DNA from: Nocardiopsis quinghaiensis
GTDB lineage: Bacteria > Actinomycetota > Actinomycetes > Streptosporangiales > Streptosporangiaceae
Direction: 5' to 3'
NCBI RefSeq assembly: GCF_008638365.1
Contig: NZ_VWVU01000008.1
Coordinates: forward strand, 124,001-188,000
Length of the DNA: 64,000 nucleotides
Under the pieces are notes generated by a model. The model did not search any database and had not been told where the DNA came from. It worked only from the letters and a program-made list of their open reading frames with translations. The number at the start of each line of letters is the position of its first letter. Within the stretch, counting starts at the first letter, position 1. Below, piece by piece: positions 22,640-32,700 of this stretch. The position numbers were made by a program, and so were the translations under genes.

Positions 22640-25600
22640 CTAGGCCAGCCCCAGCTCCCGCAGCCGGGCCCCGGCGGCCGCACGGTTGGGCACGTCGAGT
22701 TTGGCCAGGATGTTGGACACGTGCACACTCGCGGTCTTGGGCGTGATGAACAGCCGCTCGGCGATCTGGGCGTTGGCGCTGCCCACCACCAGCAGCCGCG
22801 CCACCTCCGCCTCGCGCGGAGTCAGCCCGGCCGGTGCCGCGGGCGGGGCCACGCCCCCCACCAGGCCGGATCCCATCCTGCGTGCCAGGTCGGCGGCGGC
22901 GTCGGCCAACGGTACCGCCCCGCACTCCTCGGCCGCCGCGTGTGCCCGCCGCACCCACTCCAGGGCCCGGCCGCGGTCCCCGGCCGCCACCGCCGCCTCG
23001 GCTGCCCGCAGACGGGCCTGCGCCAGGTGCAGCCGCATGGGCGTGGCCTCCCAAGCCTCCACCGACGCCGTCCACCGCTCCAGCAGCGGGGCGGGCTCCG
23101 CGCCGTCCACCGCCGCCAGCCGGGCCGACACGGACGCCCGGTAGGCCTGCTGCACCGTTCCGTGGGCCGGTATCAGCGTCACCAGGTCGGCCACCAGGAC
23201 CCGCACCCGGCGCGCCGGCTCCACCGTCTCGTGGGGGCGCCCGGAAACCGTGCCCAGCCGTGCGGCCTCGGCCATCACGTCCGCCATCGGCCACGTGTAC
23301 CCGTGCGCGGATTCCAGGACCAGCCGCTCCAGGGTCCGCTCGGACAGTGTGAGCGCGTCGTCGACCGCGCCCGCGGCCAGGTCCGTCTCCAGGAGCGCCA
23401 GCAGGGACAGCTGAACGATGTTCATCCGCTGCGAGGCCAGCGCGTCCGACCGCTCCGGCACCCGCATGGCCCGACGCGCGGCGGCCAGGTCTCCCTGGGC
23501 GGCGGCCGCCCGGGCCAGCACCGCGTCGACGTAGTAGCGGTGCTTGCTGAGCGGGTGGGTCCGCAGGACCGCCTCGACGATCCGCCGCGCCTCGGCCAGG
23601 TCGCCCAGCTCGAAGTGGATCTCCGCGCGGTTCTGGTGGTTGAAGGTCTTGTGGACGGACGCCCAGCCCATCGCCTCGTGCCGGGCCAGGGACTCCTCCA
23701 GCACCGCCAGACCCTCCTCGTGGTGGCCCAGTTCGCGGAGGAAGTGGCCCAGGTTGCCCGCTCCGCGCGCCTCCAGGGAGGGATCGGAGATCTCGGCGGC
23801 GTAGCCGATGGCCGCCTCGATCAGCGGACGGCCCCCGTCCAGGTCTCCCGAGTCCATGTGGAGCCGGCCCAGGGTGATGCGGGCGTCGGCGGCCGCGCAC
23901 ATGTCCTCCTGGCCGGCGGAAACGGCGAGTGCGATGGCCTCCTCCGCCAGTGCGCGCGTGGACCTTCCGGCCCTCTCCAGCTCCTTCAGGCGCTCCTGTC
24001 CGGGGGTCCCGCGCCGGTCGCCGCGGTGGACCATGCTCTCCCTGGCCAGGATGGACAGCAGCATGCCGTACCCCGGCATGTGCGGCGGGTGCAGCTCCAG
24101 GGCCGTGACCAGGTCGATGATCCCGCTGCCGCAGGCCTCCTCGGCGCGTGCCAGCCCGCGGCGGCGCAGCAGGCACGCACGCACCATCAGCGTGTGGTCG
24201 TCCCGGTCGTCCTCGGACAGGGTGGCCAGGGCCTCGTCGGCGAGTTCGAGGGCGCGCCTGGGACGGCCCGCCTCCACGGCGGCCCCCGACGCACGGCTGA
24301 CCACCTCGGCCCAGGTCAGGCCCCGCACCCGCTTTCGGGCGTCGGGTACCCGGTCCCACAGGGCCAGGACCCGCTCCAGCATGTCGAGCTCCTCACCGTA
24401 GGCGAGGGTGTCGCCCGCGCGGACCGCCGCCCACCAAGCGGCTTGCAGGGCGCTGGGCAGTTCCTGCGCGGCGTTGTAGTGGTGGGCCTGTTCGGCGGCC
24501 CGCCGGTCGGGGGGAACGGAGTCGGGGTACTCGTCGATGAGCTGGGCGAAGCGCATGTGCAGCCGTGCGTGGGGACCGGGCAGCAGCTCGCCGTGCACGG
24601 CGTCGCGCAGCAGGGCGTGCCGGAAGCGGTACCCGGTGCGGTCGGCGCGCAGCACGTTGGCGTCCACCAGGGTGCGCAGGGCGGGCTCCAGTTCGCGCTC
24701 GGCCAGACCGGCCGCGTGGTAGAGCATCTCGTGCTCGATGCTGCCCGAGACCGCGCCGACCGACGCCACGCGAAGCACCGACATGGCGGTGTCGTCGAAC
24801 CGGTGCAGAGGCTCCAGGAGCAGGTCGCGGAACTGGTCGGGCACGTCGTGGCCGTCACCGGCGGGGTCGCCGACCGACTCCGCGAACGACTCCACGAACA
24901 GGGGGACGCCCTCGGTGCGCCGGTAGAGCTCGTCCATCTCGTGGTGGGTGAGCGCCGTGCCCCGGATCGCGGCGGCCTGGGCGCCGGCCTCGTCGCGGCT
25001 CAGCGGTGCCAGGTCGAGCGCCTCGACGCCGGGTACGCGCCGCAGTTCGGGGAGCAGACGGCGCAGCGGATGGGTGCGGTGCAGGTCGTCGCTGCGGTAG
25101 GTGGCGATGATCTGTACGCCCGGCAGGTCGAGGTTGCGGGCGAGGAAGACGAGCAGGTCGCGGGTGGCGCCGTCGGCCCAGTGCAGGTCCTCCAGCACCA
25201 CGGTGACACCGCCGTCCTCGGCGGCCTGGTCGAGCAGGCGCAGGACCTGCTCGAAGAGGATGCCCCGGTTCTCCGGGCGCTGGACGGACACCTCGCCCAG
25301 TTCGGGCAGGAGCCGGGCGAACTCGCCCACTCCGCCGGGCGCGGCGGTCTCGAAGGCCTCCCGTCCGCGCTCGCGCAGGAGTTGGCGCAGGACGGCGGTG
25401 AAGGGAGCGTAGGACAGTCCGTCCACGCCGAGCTGGAGGCAGCCGCCGACGAACACCGATCCCTGGGGCAGGGCCGAGACGAACTCGCCGACCAGGCGGC
25501 TCTTGCCGACACCCGCGTCGCCGCCGACCAGGACCATTCCGGGCGCCTCGGTGTGCGAGCGCCCGGCGTGGTCCCGGAGGAGTCGGAGCTCGGGCCCACG

Positions 25601-25648
25601 GCCCACGAACACGGTACTGCTCTCGACAAGAACGGGCATGGTGCTCAT
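22640..25648 (-). CDS. Large ATP-binding LuxR-family (LAL/MalT-type) transcriptional regulator
   Basis: A 1002-residue LAL regulator. The N-terminal AAA/STAND ATPase has the P-loop GGDAGVGKS (residues 43-50) and Walker B region VTVVLEDLHWADGATRD. A long helical tetratricopeptide-like region follows, with many Ala/Glu/Arg helices. The C-terminal 65 residues form the LuxR/GerE helix-turn-helix (LTPREAEVARLLVVGSANAQ, ITPKTASVHVSNILAKL). Such regulators often control antibiotic clusters or carbohydrate and nitrogen use; no cluster is adjacent. The start is uncertain among ATGs at 25669, 25648 and 25639. A CATAAT -10-like box directly before 25648 suggests a very short leader and a start at 25648 or 25639. 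Confidence 0.9.
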   Translation of the reverse strand: MSTMPVLVESSTVFVGRGPELRLLRDHAGRSHTEAPGMVLVGGDAGVGKSRLVGEFVSALPQGSVFVGGCLQLGVDGLSYAPFTAVLRQLLRERGREAFETAAPGGVGEFARLLPELGEVSVQRPENRGILFEQVLRLLDQAAEDGGVTVVLEDLHWADGATRDLLVFLARNLDLPGVQIIATYRSDDLHRTHPLRRLLPELRRVPGVEALDLAPLSRDEAGAQAAAIRGTALTHHEMDELYRRTEGVPLFVESFAESVGDPAGDGHDVPDQFRDLLLEPLHRFDDTAMSVLRVASVGAVSGSIEHEMLYHAAGLAERELEPALRTLVDANVLRADRTGYRFRHALLRDAVHGELLPGPHARLHMRFAQLIDEYPDSVPPDRRAAEQAHHYNAAQELPSALQAAWWAAVRAGDTLAYGEELDMLERVLALWDRVPDARKRVRGLTWAEVVSRASGAAVEAGRPRRALELADEALATLSEDDRDDHTLMVRACLLRRRGLARAEEACGSGIIDLVTALELHPPHMPGYGMLLSILARESMVHRGDRRGTPGQERLKELERAGRSTRALAEEAIALAVSAGQEDMCAAADARITLGRLHMDSGDLDGGRPLIEAAIGYAAEISDPSLEARGAGNLGHFLRELGHHEEGLAVLEESLARHEAMGWASVHKTFNHQNRAEIHFELGDLAEARRIVEAVLRTHPLSKHRYYVDAVLARAAAAQGDLAAARRAMRVPERSDALASQRMNIVQLSLLALLETDLAAGAVDDALTLSERTLERLVLESAHGYTWPMADVMAEAARLGTVSGRPHETVEPARRVRVLVADLVTLIPAHGTVQQAYRASVSARLAAVDGAEPAPLLERWTASVEAWEATPMRLHLAQARLRAAEAAVAAGDRGRALEWVRRAHAAAEECGAVPLADAAADLARRMGSGLVGGVAPPAAPAGLTPREAEVARLLVVGSANAQIAERLFITPKTASVHVSNILAKLDVPNRAAAGARLRELGLA

Positions 25649-25700
25649 TATGACCACAAGGTCTGACATCGCAGGTGGCTCCGGGGCCGCACGCCGGAGC

Positions 25701-25907
25701 TCAGACGGCCCGGCCGTACTCCCCCCGCTTCCGCCGCGGGCGGTGATGGCGCTCGCGGCGCTCCCGCCTGCGCTGCGCGCGCTCCCGCCTGCGCCGTGCG
25801 CGCGCATCGGCGCGGGCCTGGCGGGCCGCCCGCAGGTTCTGCGTCTCGCGGGCGCGCTGCTCGGTCATCGCCCGGGCGTTGGCGTTCATCAGTTCGGTGT
25901 GGAACAC
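25701..25907 (-). CDS. Arg-rich small basic protein
   Basis: A 68-residue protein whose last 45 residues are mostly Arg, Ala, Glu and His (RRRRERAQRRRERRERHHRP). The N-terminus MFHTELMNANARAMTEQRAR looks like an amphipathic helix. The GTG at 25907 is preceded by GGAGGGGGAG on the minus strand, a strong Shine-Dalgarno that supports a real gene. It could bind nucleic acid or ribosomes, but no family is recognised. The gene lies between the LAL regulator and a divergent exported protein. Two copies of ATCGCCCTAAGA lie in its upstream region. Confidence 0.6.
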   Translation of the reverse strand: MFHTELMNANARAMTEQRARETQNLRAARQARADARARRRRERAQRRRERRERHHRPRRKRGEYGRAV

Positions 25908-25963
25908 GGTGTTCTCCCCCTCCTCGGGCGCGGACCCCGTGTCCCCGCCGTCTGGTGTCCACG

Positions 25964-26040
25964 ATCGCCCTAAGACCCTGAGGTGCACATGGGGAGGAAT
26001 CCCCGTCCCGGGGTGGAACAGGACACGTATCGCCCTAAGA
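25964..26040. repeat. Two direct copies of a 12-bp motif in a divergent promoter region
   Basis: ATCGCCCTAAGA occurs at 25964-25975 and again at 26029-26040, 65 bp apart. On the minus strand this reads TCTTAGGGCGAT, and a related TCTAAGGGTG occurs at 26122. The position between the Arg-rich gene and the divergent exported protein suggests regulator binding sites; this is inferred. Confidence 0.5.
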
Positions 26041-26163
26041 ACCCCGGGGGCGGAGCCGCCCGGCCCCGAGTCCTGCGGCCCGAGGGCGTGTCACCGCATG
26101 CACTTCTGTGATCACTCATAGTTGTCTAAGGGTGTCGGTACGTGAACACGTGGGAGGCGCGGG

Positions 26164-26811
26164 ATGACGGGAACGGTCCGGAAGAACTGGCGGAACGCGG
26201 CGTACGGGCGAGCGGTCGCGGCCGGACTGGTGGCGGTGGGGGTGCTCGCCGCCCCGGCACTCGCCGAGGACGACGGGTCCGGAGGGGCGCCGCGGACCCG
26301 GCTCGCGGGCGGGGCCGATCCGGCGGCCGGGATGGGTCTGACCCTGGACGCGGGCGCGCAGCCGTCGAGCCCGGGGCGGGAGTTCACGCTGCGCACCACC
26401 CTGGCCAACGGCGACGGTGGCACCGTGGAGGGCGCCCTGCTCGCCCAGCACGTCCCTGGATCCCTGGAGATCGTGGAGGTCGGCGGTGACGGGGTGGTCA
26501 AGGACGGCATCGTGAACTGGCAGGTCGCCGTGCCGGCGGGGGAGGAGTCGGTGTACACGGTACGCGTGCGGGTGCCGGAGGAGGCCAGGGGACGAGAGCG
26601 TCTGACGAGCACCGCCTGCCTGCTGTTGGACCGCGACTCCGAACCGGCCATGTGCGCGAGTGACGCGGTGGTCGTCACCGAGACGACCGTGGCGGGGCGG
26701 ATGTCGGAGTACATGGACCGCGACGGCCTGCTGAGGGCCGCGGGGGTGGCCCTGTTGGCCGGACTGGCCTGGATGCTGTGGCGGCGGAGGAGCGCTTCGG
26801 GGCGCGGGTGA
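26164..26811 (+). CDS. Exported membrane-anchored protein with a DUF11-like beta domain
   Basis: A 215-residue protein. The N-terminus is a Sec signal (basic MTGTVRKNWRNAAYGRAVAA, then AGLVAVGVLAAPALAEDD, cleavage likely after ALA). It is followed by a beta-rich domain with the DUF11-like pattern (EFTLRTTLANGDGGTVEGAL, VNWQVAVPAGEESVYTVRVRV) and a CLLLDRDSEPAMC cysteine pair. It ends with a transmembrane helix (LLRAAGVALLAGLAWMLW) and a short basic tail, so the domain faces the cell exterior. DUF11 domains occur in cell-wall proteins of actinobacteria. No enzymatic motif is seen. It is the first gene after a large divergent spacer, so it is probably controlled by its own promoter near 26110-26150. 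Confidence 0.78.
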   Translation: MTGTVRKNWRNAAYGRAVAAGLVAVGVLAAPALAEDDGSGGAPRTRLAGGADPAAGMGLTLDAGAQPSSPGREFTLRTTLANGDGGTVEGALLAQHVPGSLEIVEVGGDGVVKDGIVNWQVAVPAGEESVYTVRVRVPEEARGRERLTSTACLLLDRDSEPAMCASDAVVVTETTVAGRMSEYMDRDGLLRAAGVALLAGLAWMLWRRRSASGRG

Positions 26812-26932
26812 ACCGGAACGGGGCGTGCACCGCGCCGCTCCGGCGCACGGCCCGGATCGGCGCCGCCGGGTGTGCTGTGCCGCCGGGCCGCCGAGGCGGA
26901 TCAATGACTACAAGGCGTAGTAACGTTCCGGT

Positions 26933-27271
26933 ATGGACATCCTCTACTCCGCGCTCGTCTTCCTGCACATGCTCGGTCTCGCGGGCATCCTGGCGGGCTT
27001 CCTCATGCAGGTCATGACCGGTAACGCCAAGTCGGCCAAGGTCCTGCTGCACAGTTCCCTGCTCCAGCTCGTCACCGGCCTGCTGCTGGTCGGGATCGCC
27101 GAGATGGCCGACCTCGCCGAGATGGACCACGTCAAGATCGCGGTCAAGCTGGTGATCACGCTGGCCGTCGTGGTGGTGGGCGTGCTGAACCTGCGCAAGC
27201 CCGCCAACAACCTCGCCGTCATCGCGGGCGTACTCGCCGTCCTCAACATCGGCGTGGCCGTGTTCTGGTAG
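26933..27271 (+). CDS. Small integral membrane protein, four helices
   Basis: A 112-residue hydrophobic protein with four predicted membrane helices (ALVFLHMLGLAGILAGFLMQ, SLLQLVTGLLLVGIAEM, IAVKLVITLAVVVVGVLNL, LAVIAGVLAVLNIGVAVFW) joined by short charged loops (GNAKSAK, EMDHVK). Homologues are widespread in Streptomyces and Nocardiopsis as hypothetical membrane proteins. ATG 26933 is preceded by the AT-rich stretch TAGTAACG. A strong terminator follows at 27329. The helix pattern and loop charges make it a true membrane protein; function unknown. Confidence 0.8.
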   Translation: MDILYSALVFLHMLGLAGILAGFLMQVMTGNAKSAKVLLHSSLLQLVTGLLLVGIAEMADLAEMDHVKIAVKLVITLAVVVVGVLNLRKPANNLAVIAGVLAVLNIGVAVFW

Positions 27272-27328
27272 CCCCCGCTCGTCCCCGCCTCCGGCGGTCC
27301 CCGGCGCGGTCCCCGCGGGCCGTCCCCC

Positions 27329-27375
27329 GCCGGTGGTGGTACGGAACCCGTGGTCCGTGCCACCACCGGCTTTTT
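27329..27375 (+). terminator. Rho-independent terminator of the small membrane protein gene
   Basis: GCCGGTGGTGG (27329 onward) pairs with CCACCACCGGC (to 27370), extended by TACGGA/TCCGTG, and is followed by TTTTT. This is the best canonical terminator in the window. Confidence 0.9.
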
Positions 27376-27392
27376 CTGTGCCTTTCAGTAAT

Positions 27393-27634
27393 CTTGCAAA
27401 GTTTTTCATGCTTCGAGCCGAGGAGCCGGTGCGGGCGTCCCCGCAGTTCACGGCGGAGGTGCCCCGGGGTCGTCTTCGCCGCGAAGGCCCTGCTGGGCCC
27501 GGTGTCCACCCAGGTGGGAGTGGTGTTCGTCGCGCTGCGTGAAAGGCGGCACTCCGACGACACGGGCTGTTCACAAGGGCGCACTCGTCTGTTACCTTCA
27601 TCACGATCACGCAAACTCTTGCAATAACTGCAAG
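27393..27634. promoter_or_regulatory. MalR/Reg1-like operator region upstream of the amylase gene
   Basis: CTTGCAATAACTGCAAG (27618-27634) is a 6-5-6 inverted repeat of CTTGCA/TGCAAG, with CTTGCAAAG also at 27393-27401. Streptomyces amylase genes are controlled by LacI-type MalR/Reg1 at sequences with CTTGCA repeats. The site lies 61 bp upstream of the start codon, where it could block transcription. Confidence 0.65.
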
Positions 27635-27694
27635 AGAATGGCGGCAGGGGCGGCGTCGCCCCGCCGTGTGACTCCCTCCCCCCAAGGAGCGAAC

Positions 27695-29518
27695 ATGAAC
27701 AGACGCAGACTCGCCTCCCTCACGGGAGCCGTCGTGCTCGGAGCCGGCCTGCTGGCGGCCCCGGCCGCGGCGGCCCCCGGGACGGCCGCCCCCGCGGCCC
27801 CGGCCCCCGCCGAGGTCGCGGCCGCCGAACAGAACGGCGGGACCATCGTCCACCTCTTCCAGTGGAACTGGGACTCCGTAGCCCAGGAGTGCGAGGACTT
27901 CCTCGGCCCGAACGGCTTCGGCGGCGTCCAGGTCTCCCCGCCCCAGGAACACGTGGTCATCCCCTTCGCCGAGGGCGGCAACTACCCCTGGTGGCAGGAC
28001 TACCAGCCGGTCTCCTACCAGATCGACAACACCCGGCGCGGCACCGCCGAGGAGTTCGAGGCCATGGTCGCCACCTGCCGCGACAACGGCGTGCGGATCT
28101 ACGCCGACGTCATCATCAACCACATGACCGGGCCCGGGACGGGCACCGGCAGCAACGGGACCTCGTGGGAGAAGTACACCAACCCCGACCTGTTCGGTGA
28201 CGGCAGCGCCTCCTACGGCCGCGACGACTTCGGTCCCTGCTACGAGACCATCGGCGACTGGAACGACAAGTGGGAGGTCCAGAACTGTGAGCTCCTGGAG
28301 CTCTCCGACCTGAACACGGCCACCCCGCACGTGCGCGAGCAGCTGACCCGCTACCTCAACGGGCTCGTGGCCATGGGCGTGGGCGGCTTCCGGGTGGACG
28401 CCTCCAAGCACGTCGCCGAGGCCGACGTCGACGCCGTCTTCGGCGGTCTCGACGACGTGCCCGGCTTCGGTGGCAAGCCCGACGTCTACCACGAGGTCTA
28501 CGGCGACCAGACGGTGCCCTACACGGCGTACACCCCGTACGGGAAGGTCACCAACTTCGACTTCAAGAACGACTTCGCCGGCAGGTTCGCCGGGGGCGAC
28601 ATCGCCGGGCTGGTCGACATGCCCGACTACGGCGGCCTGACCGCCGACGAGGCCATGGTGTTCGTCGACAACCACGACACCCAGCGCTACACCCCGACCC
28701 TCACCTACAAGGACGGGGACCGCTACTACCTGGCCACCGCCTTCATGCTCGCCCATCCCTACGGCACCCCCGTGGTCATGTCGAGCTACGACTTCGGCGG
28801 CAACCAGACCGAGGGCCCGCCCAGCGTCGGAGAGGTCGGCGGCAACCCCGCCGGCTGGATCACCGAGGACACCGACTGCTCCAGCGCCGACTGGGTCTGC
28901 GAACACCGCGACGGCGCCGTGGCGGGCATGGCAGCCTTCCGTACCTCCACCGAGGGCACCGGCATCGCCCAGCGCGCCGCTGACGGCGCCTCCCGCGTCG
29001 CCTTCGACCGCGGCGGCCGGGGCTTCGCGGCCTTCAACGCCGGAAGCGGCACCTGGAACCTGACCGCGCAGACCGCCGTGCCCGACGGCGTGTACGAGAA
29101 CGCGGCGGGCAGCGGATCGGTCACCGTCTCCGGTGGTCATGTCAGCGCCGAGGTCCCGGCCGACGGCGCGGTCGCCATCCATGTGGAGGGGGTCTGCGGC
29201 GACCCCGCCGAGTGCGACGGCGGCACTGACCCCGACGATCCCGGTGAGGGCGGCGTCGTCTCCGCCACCGTGGAGACCTGGTACGGCCAGGAGGTGTACG
29301 TGGTCGGCTCCACCCCCGGACTGGGCTCCTGGAACCCGTCGGACGGGGTGAGGCTGTCCACCGACGAGTCCAACTACCCGGTGTGGTCGGGCACCGTCGA
29401 CATCGGCGCCGACACCGAGTGGAAGCTGGTCAAGGTCGACGGCGCCGGGAACGCCGAGTGGGAGTCCGGCGCCAACCGCGTCGGTCCGGCCGACACCGTC
29501 ACCTGGCGCAGCGGCTGA
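27695..29518 (+). CDS. Secreted alpha-amylase (GH13) with C-terminal CBM20 starch-binding domain
   Basis: A 607-residue exoenzyme that hydrolyses internal alpha-1,4 bonds of starch. The signal peptide (MNRRRLASLTGAVVLGAGLL then AAPAAAAPG) is typical Sec. The GH13 catalytic residues are D235 in GFRVDASKH, E267 in YHEVYGD and D328 in FVDNHDTQRY; DVIINHM marks region I. The C-terminal CBM20 begins SATVETWYGQEVYVVGSTPG, with the binding Trp residues near GSWNPSDG and EWKLVKV. A Pro/Asp/Gly linker separates the modules. ATG 27695 follows AAGGAG by 5 nt. A MalR/Reg1-like operator indicates induction by malto-oligosaccharides. Two hairpins follow the stop. It is probably exported to degrade environmental starch. 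Confidence 0.96.
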   Translation: MNRRRLASLTGAVVLGAGLLAAPAAAAPGTAAPAAPAPAEVAAAEQNGGTIVHLFQWNWDSVAQECEDFLGPNGFGGVQVSPPQEHVVIPFAEGGNYPWWQDYQPVSYQIDNTRRGTAEEFEAMVATCRDNGVRIYADVIINHMTGPGTGTGSNGTSWEKYTNPDLFGDGSASYGRDDFGPCYETIGDWNDKWEVQNCELLELSDLNTATPHVREQLTRYLNGLVAMGVGGFRVDASKHVAEADVDAVFGGLDDVPGFGGKPDVYHEVYGDQTVPYTAYTPYGKVTNFDFKNDFAGRFAGGDIAGLVDMPDYGGLTADEAMVFVDNHDTQRYTPTLTYKDGDRYYLATAFMLAHPYGTPVVMSSYDFGGNQTEGPPSVGEVGGNPAGWITEDTDCSSADWVCEHRDGAVAGMAAFRTSTEGTGIAQRAADGASRVAFDRGGRGFAAFNAGSGTWNLTAQTAVPDGVYENAAGSGSVTVSGGHVSAEVPADGAVAIHVEGVCGDPAECDGGTDPDDPGEGGVVSATVETWYGQEVYVVGSTPGLGSWNPSDGVRLSTDESNYPVWSGTVDIGADTEWKLVKVDGAGNAEWESGANRVGPADTVTWRSG

Positions 29519-29525
29519 CGACCCG

Positions 29526-29590
29526 TGGCGCCCCGCCGTCCCGCTCCGGGGCGCCATCCGTTCGGTCGCCCGGGGCCTCCCCGGGCGACC
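29526..29590 (+). terminator. Two tandem hairpins after the amylase gene
   Basis: TGGCGCCCCG/CGGGGCGCCA (29526-29535 with 29547-29556) and GGTCGCCCGGGG/CCCCGGGCGACC (29564-29575 with 29579-29590) follow the stop codon. Both are perfect, and they lie between convergent genes. Confidence 0.75.
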
Positions 29591-29718
29591 GCGGCATCCG
29601 AAGAACCCATCGACCGGCACCCAGGGCCGGACCACTCATGGCCCCGGCGCCCCCGCGTCCCGCTCTCCTCTGGCGCGGGGGCGCGTGCGTCACACCGGTG
29701 ACGTCTGCGGCCGACCCA

Positions 29719-32700
29719 TCAGTCGTCGTAGAAGACCCGCTCCATGACCGCGCGCGCCCGGCGGGTGGTACGCAGGTAGGCATCGGTCAGCCGGTCGGAG
29801 GGGCCCTCCCACACCTCCTCGTCCGCATCGTCGCCGCCACAGCCCATCGCGCCCGCCACCGCGGCGCGCACCCGCAGGTCCGTGGGGAGCGAGTCACCGC
29901 CACGGCCGCGCACCAGCATCACCATCCCGCGCACCCGCGACGCCAGCCTCCAGGCCTGTCCCAGGACCTCGCCGTCCTCCTCGTCCAGGAGCCCGTGCGC
30001 CACGGCCGCGTCCAGAGCCTCCAGCGTGCCCGTGGTCCGTAGGTCCGGGTACTCGTGGGCGTGGCGCAGCTGCGTCAGCTGGGCCACCCACTCCACGTCC
30101 GACAGCCCGCCCCGTCCCAGCTTGGTGTGCAGCGTCGGATCGGCCCCGCGCGGCAGCCGCTCGGCCTCCATCCGCGCCTTGAGCTTGCGGATCTCCAGCA
30201 CCGCGGAGGAGTCGATCCCGCCCGCCGGATACCGGATGGGGTCGATCAGCTCCGTGAACGCCTTCCGCAGTCCCGGGTCGCCCGCGACCGGTGCGGCCCG
30301 CAGCAGCGCCTGGCTCTCCCACACCTGCGACCAGCGCCCGTAGTACACGGCGTAGGACTCCAGCGTGCGCACCACCGGACCGCTGCGCCCCTCCGGGCGC
30401 AGGTCGGTGTCCACCTTCAGCGGCGGCTCCGCGGCGGGCATCTCCAGCAGGCGCGCCAGCTCCCGCACGATCGCCAGCGCCTGTTGGGTGGCCGCGCTCT
30501 TGTCCACCCCGGGCAGGGGATCGTGCACGTACATCACGTCCGCGTCGCTGGCGTAGGTCAGCTCACCGCCGCCGAACCGGCCCATCGCCACCACGCACAC
30601 CCGCGTGAGCGGCTCGTGCCCGGACGCGACCACCACACGGTTCTGCGCCAGGCGCAGCGCGGCCTCGACGGTCACCGCCGAGATGTCGGTCAGCGCCGAG
30701 CCCACCTCCTGGATCGAGGACACCTCCAGCAGGTCGGCGGCGGCCGTGCGCAGCAGCTCGCGGCGGCGCAGGGCGCGCACCGCCGCCACCGACTCCTCGG
30801 CCGTGTCGTACCGGCGCTGCGCCGCCTCGGCCTCGGCCGACAGCACCCTCGGGCTGCGGCGCGCCAGGTTGGCGTCGTCGGCCAGCATCGCCACCGCCTC
30901 CGGGGCGCGCAGCAGCAGCTCCGTCGCATAGCGGCTCGTGCCCAGCAGCCACGCCATACGCTCGGCCACCCGTACGTCGTCGCGCAGCAGCCGCAGATAC
31001 CACGGGGTGGTGCCCAGGGCCTCGCTCACCTGGCGGAACCCCAGCAGGCCCGCGTCGGGGTCGGGGGAGTCGGAGAACCAGCCCAGCATCACCGGCAGCA
31101 GCGTCCGCTGGATCGACGCCCGCCGCGACACCCCCGACGTCAGCGACTCCAGGTGGCGCAGAGCACCGCCCGGGTCGGCGAACCCCAGTGCCTCCAGGCG
31201 GTCCCTGGCCTGCTTCGGCGACAGCCGGGCCTCCTCGCCCGGAAGCCTGGCCACCGCGTTGAGCAGCGGCCGGTAGAACAGCTTCTCGTGCAGGCGCCGC
31301 ACCTCCGAGGACACCTGGCGGCGCGCACCGGTCAGTTCCCTGACCGGGTCCGCGGTGAACCCGAGGGCCCGCCCCAGACGGCGCAGGTGCTCGGGGCCCT
31401 CCGGTCCGGCGGAGTCGGGCATCATGTGCGTGCGCCGCAGCCGTTCCAGCTGCAGCAGGTGCTCCAGCCGCCGCAGGAACCGGTAGGAGTCGGCCAGCCC
31501 GGACGCGTCCCGGCGCCCCACGTACCCGTGTTCGGACAGGACCCCCAGGGCCTCCAGGGTGTTGCCCGACCGCAGCCGCTCGTCGGTGCGACCGTGCACC
31601 AGTTGGAGCAGCTGCACGGAGAACTCGATGTCGCGCAGCCCGCCCGGCCCCAGCTTGAGCTCCCGCTCGGCCTCACCGGCCGGGATGTGCGCCACCACCC
31701 GCCGGCGCATCGCCTGCACGTCCTCCACGAAGTCCGTGCGCCCAGCGGCCTCCCACACCATCGGGGAGATCACGTCCATGTAGGCCCTGCCCAGCTCCGT
31801 GTCACCGGCGATCGGGCGGGCCTTGAGCAGCGCCTGGAACTCCCAGGTCTTGGCCCAGCGCTCGTAGTAGGCGCGGTGCCCCGACAACGGGCGCACCAGC
31901 GGCCCGTTCCGCCCCTCCGGACGCAGCGCCGGGTCCACCTCCCACAGGGTGCCCTCGGCGTCGGTCTCCGACGGGACGCGCATCATCGCGGTGGCCAGCC
32001 GGGTCGCCGCGCGCATCGCGGCCTGGTCGTCCACCGGCTCGTCGGAGCCCGGCTCCCCGACCGGCTCGGCCACGAACACCACGTCCACGTCGCTGACGTA
32101 GTTCAGCTCCCGGCCGCCGCACTTGCCCATGCCGATGACCGCCAGGCGGCACAGCGCCGCGTCCTCGGGATGTTCGGCGCGCGCCACCGCCAGGGACGCG
32201 TCCAGCACCGAGGCGGCCAGGTCGGCCAGCTCCGAGGCGGCCTCGTCCACCGTGCACAGGCCGGTCAGGTCCCGCCCCGCCAGGCGCAGCACCCGTCTGC
32301 GGTAGGCCACGCGCAGGAGGTGCCGGAGGGCGGCGGCGGACCCGTCCTCGGACACGGCGGGGTCGGCCACCGGCACGGGGCCGTTGGGGTCGGCGCCCAC
32401 GGTGTGCAGCAGCCCGCGGCGTATCTCCTCCGGCTCGGGGGAGCGGGCGGCGTCGGCGCCCCGCAGCTCCCGCCAGTCGCCCGGGTGCCGCACCAGGTGG
32501 TCGGCCAGGGCGGGGCTGGTGCCCAGCACCCGGCACAGCCGGACACGCAACTCCCGGTCCTCGCGCAGCGCGTCCAGGACCTCGTCCGGATCGGGGTCGT
32601 ACTCCAGGACCCGGATCAGCCCGAGCAGGGCCTGGTCGGGGTCGGGAGCCGCCGCGAGGGCGTCGATGACGTCGGTGTCGGTCTGGGCGTCCAGACCGGC

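Noticed and set aside
19122-24359. A 1745-codon minus-strand open frame spanning nadE and part of the LAL gene
   Set aside because: It is an antisense shadow of tnpB and nadE created by high GC. It is Arg/Gly/Pro-rich with no domain, and only its last 22 codons have a separate Shine-Dalgarno.
26675-29635. A 986-codon minus-strand frame over the amylase gene
   Set aside because: It opposes a secreted amylase with intact catalytic residues and has no start signal or domain; it is a shadow.
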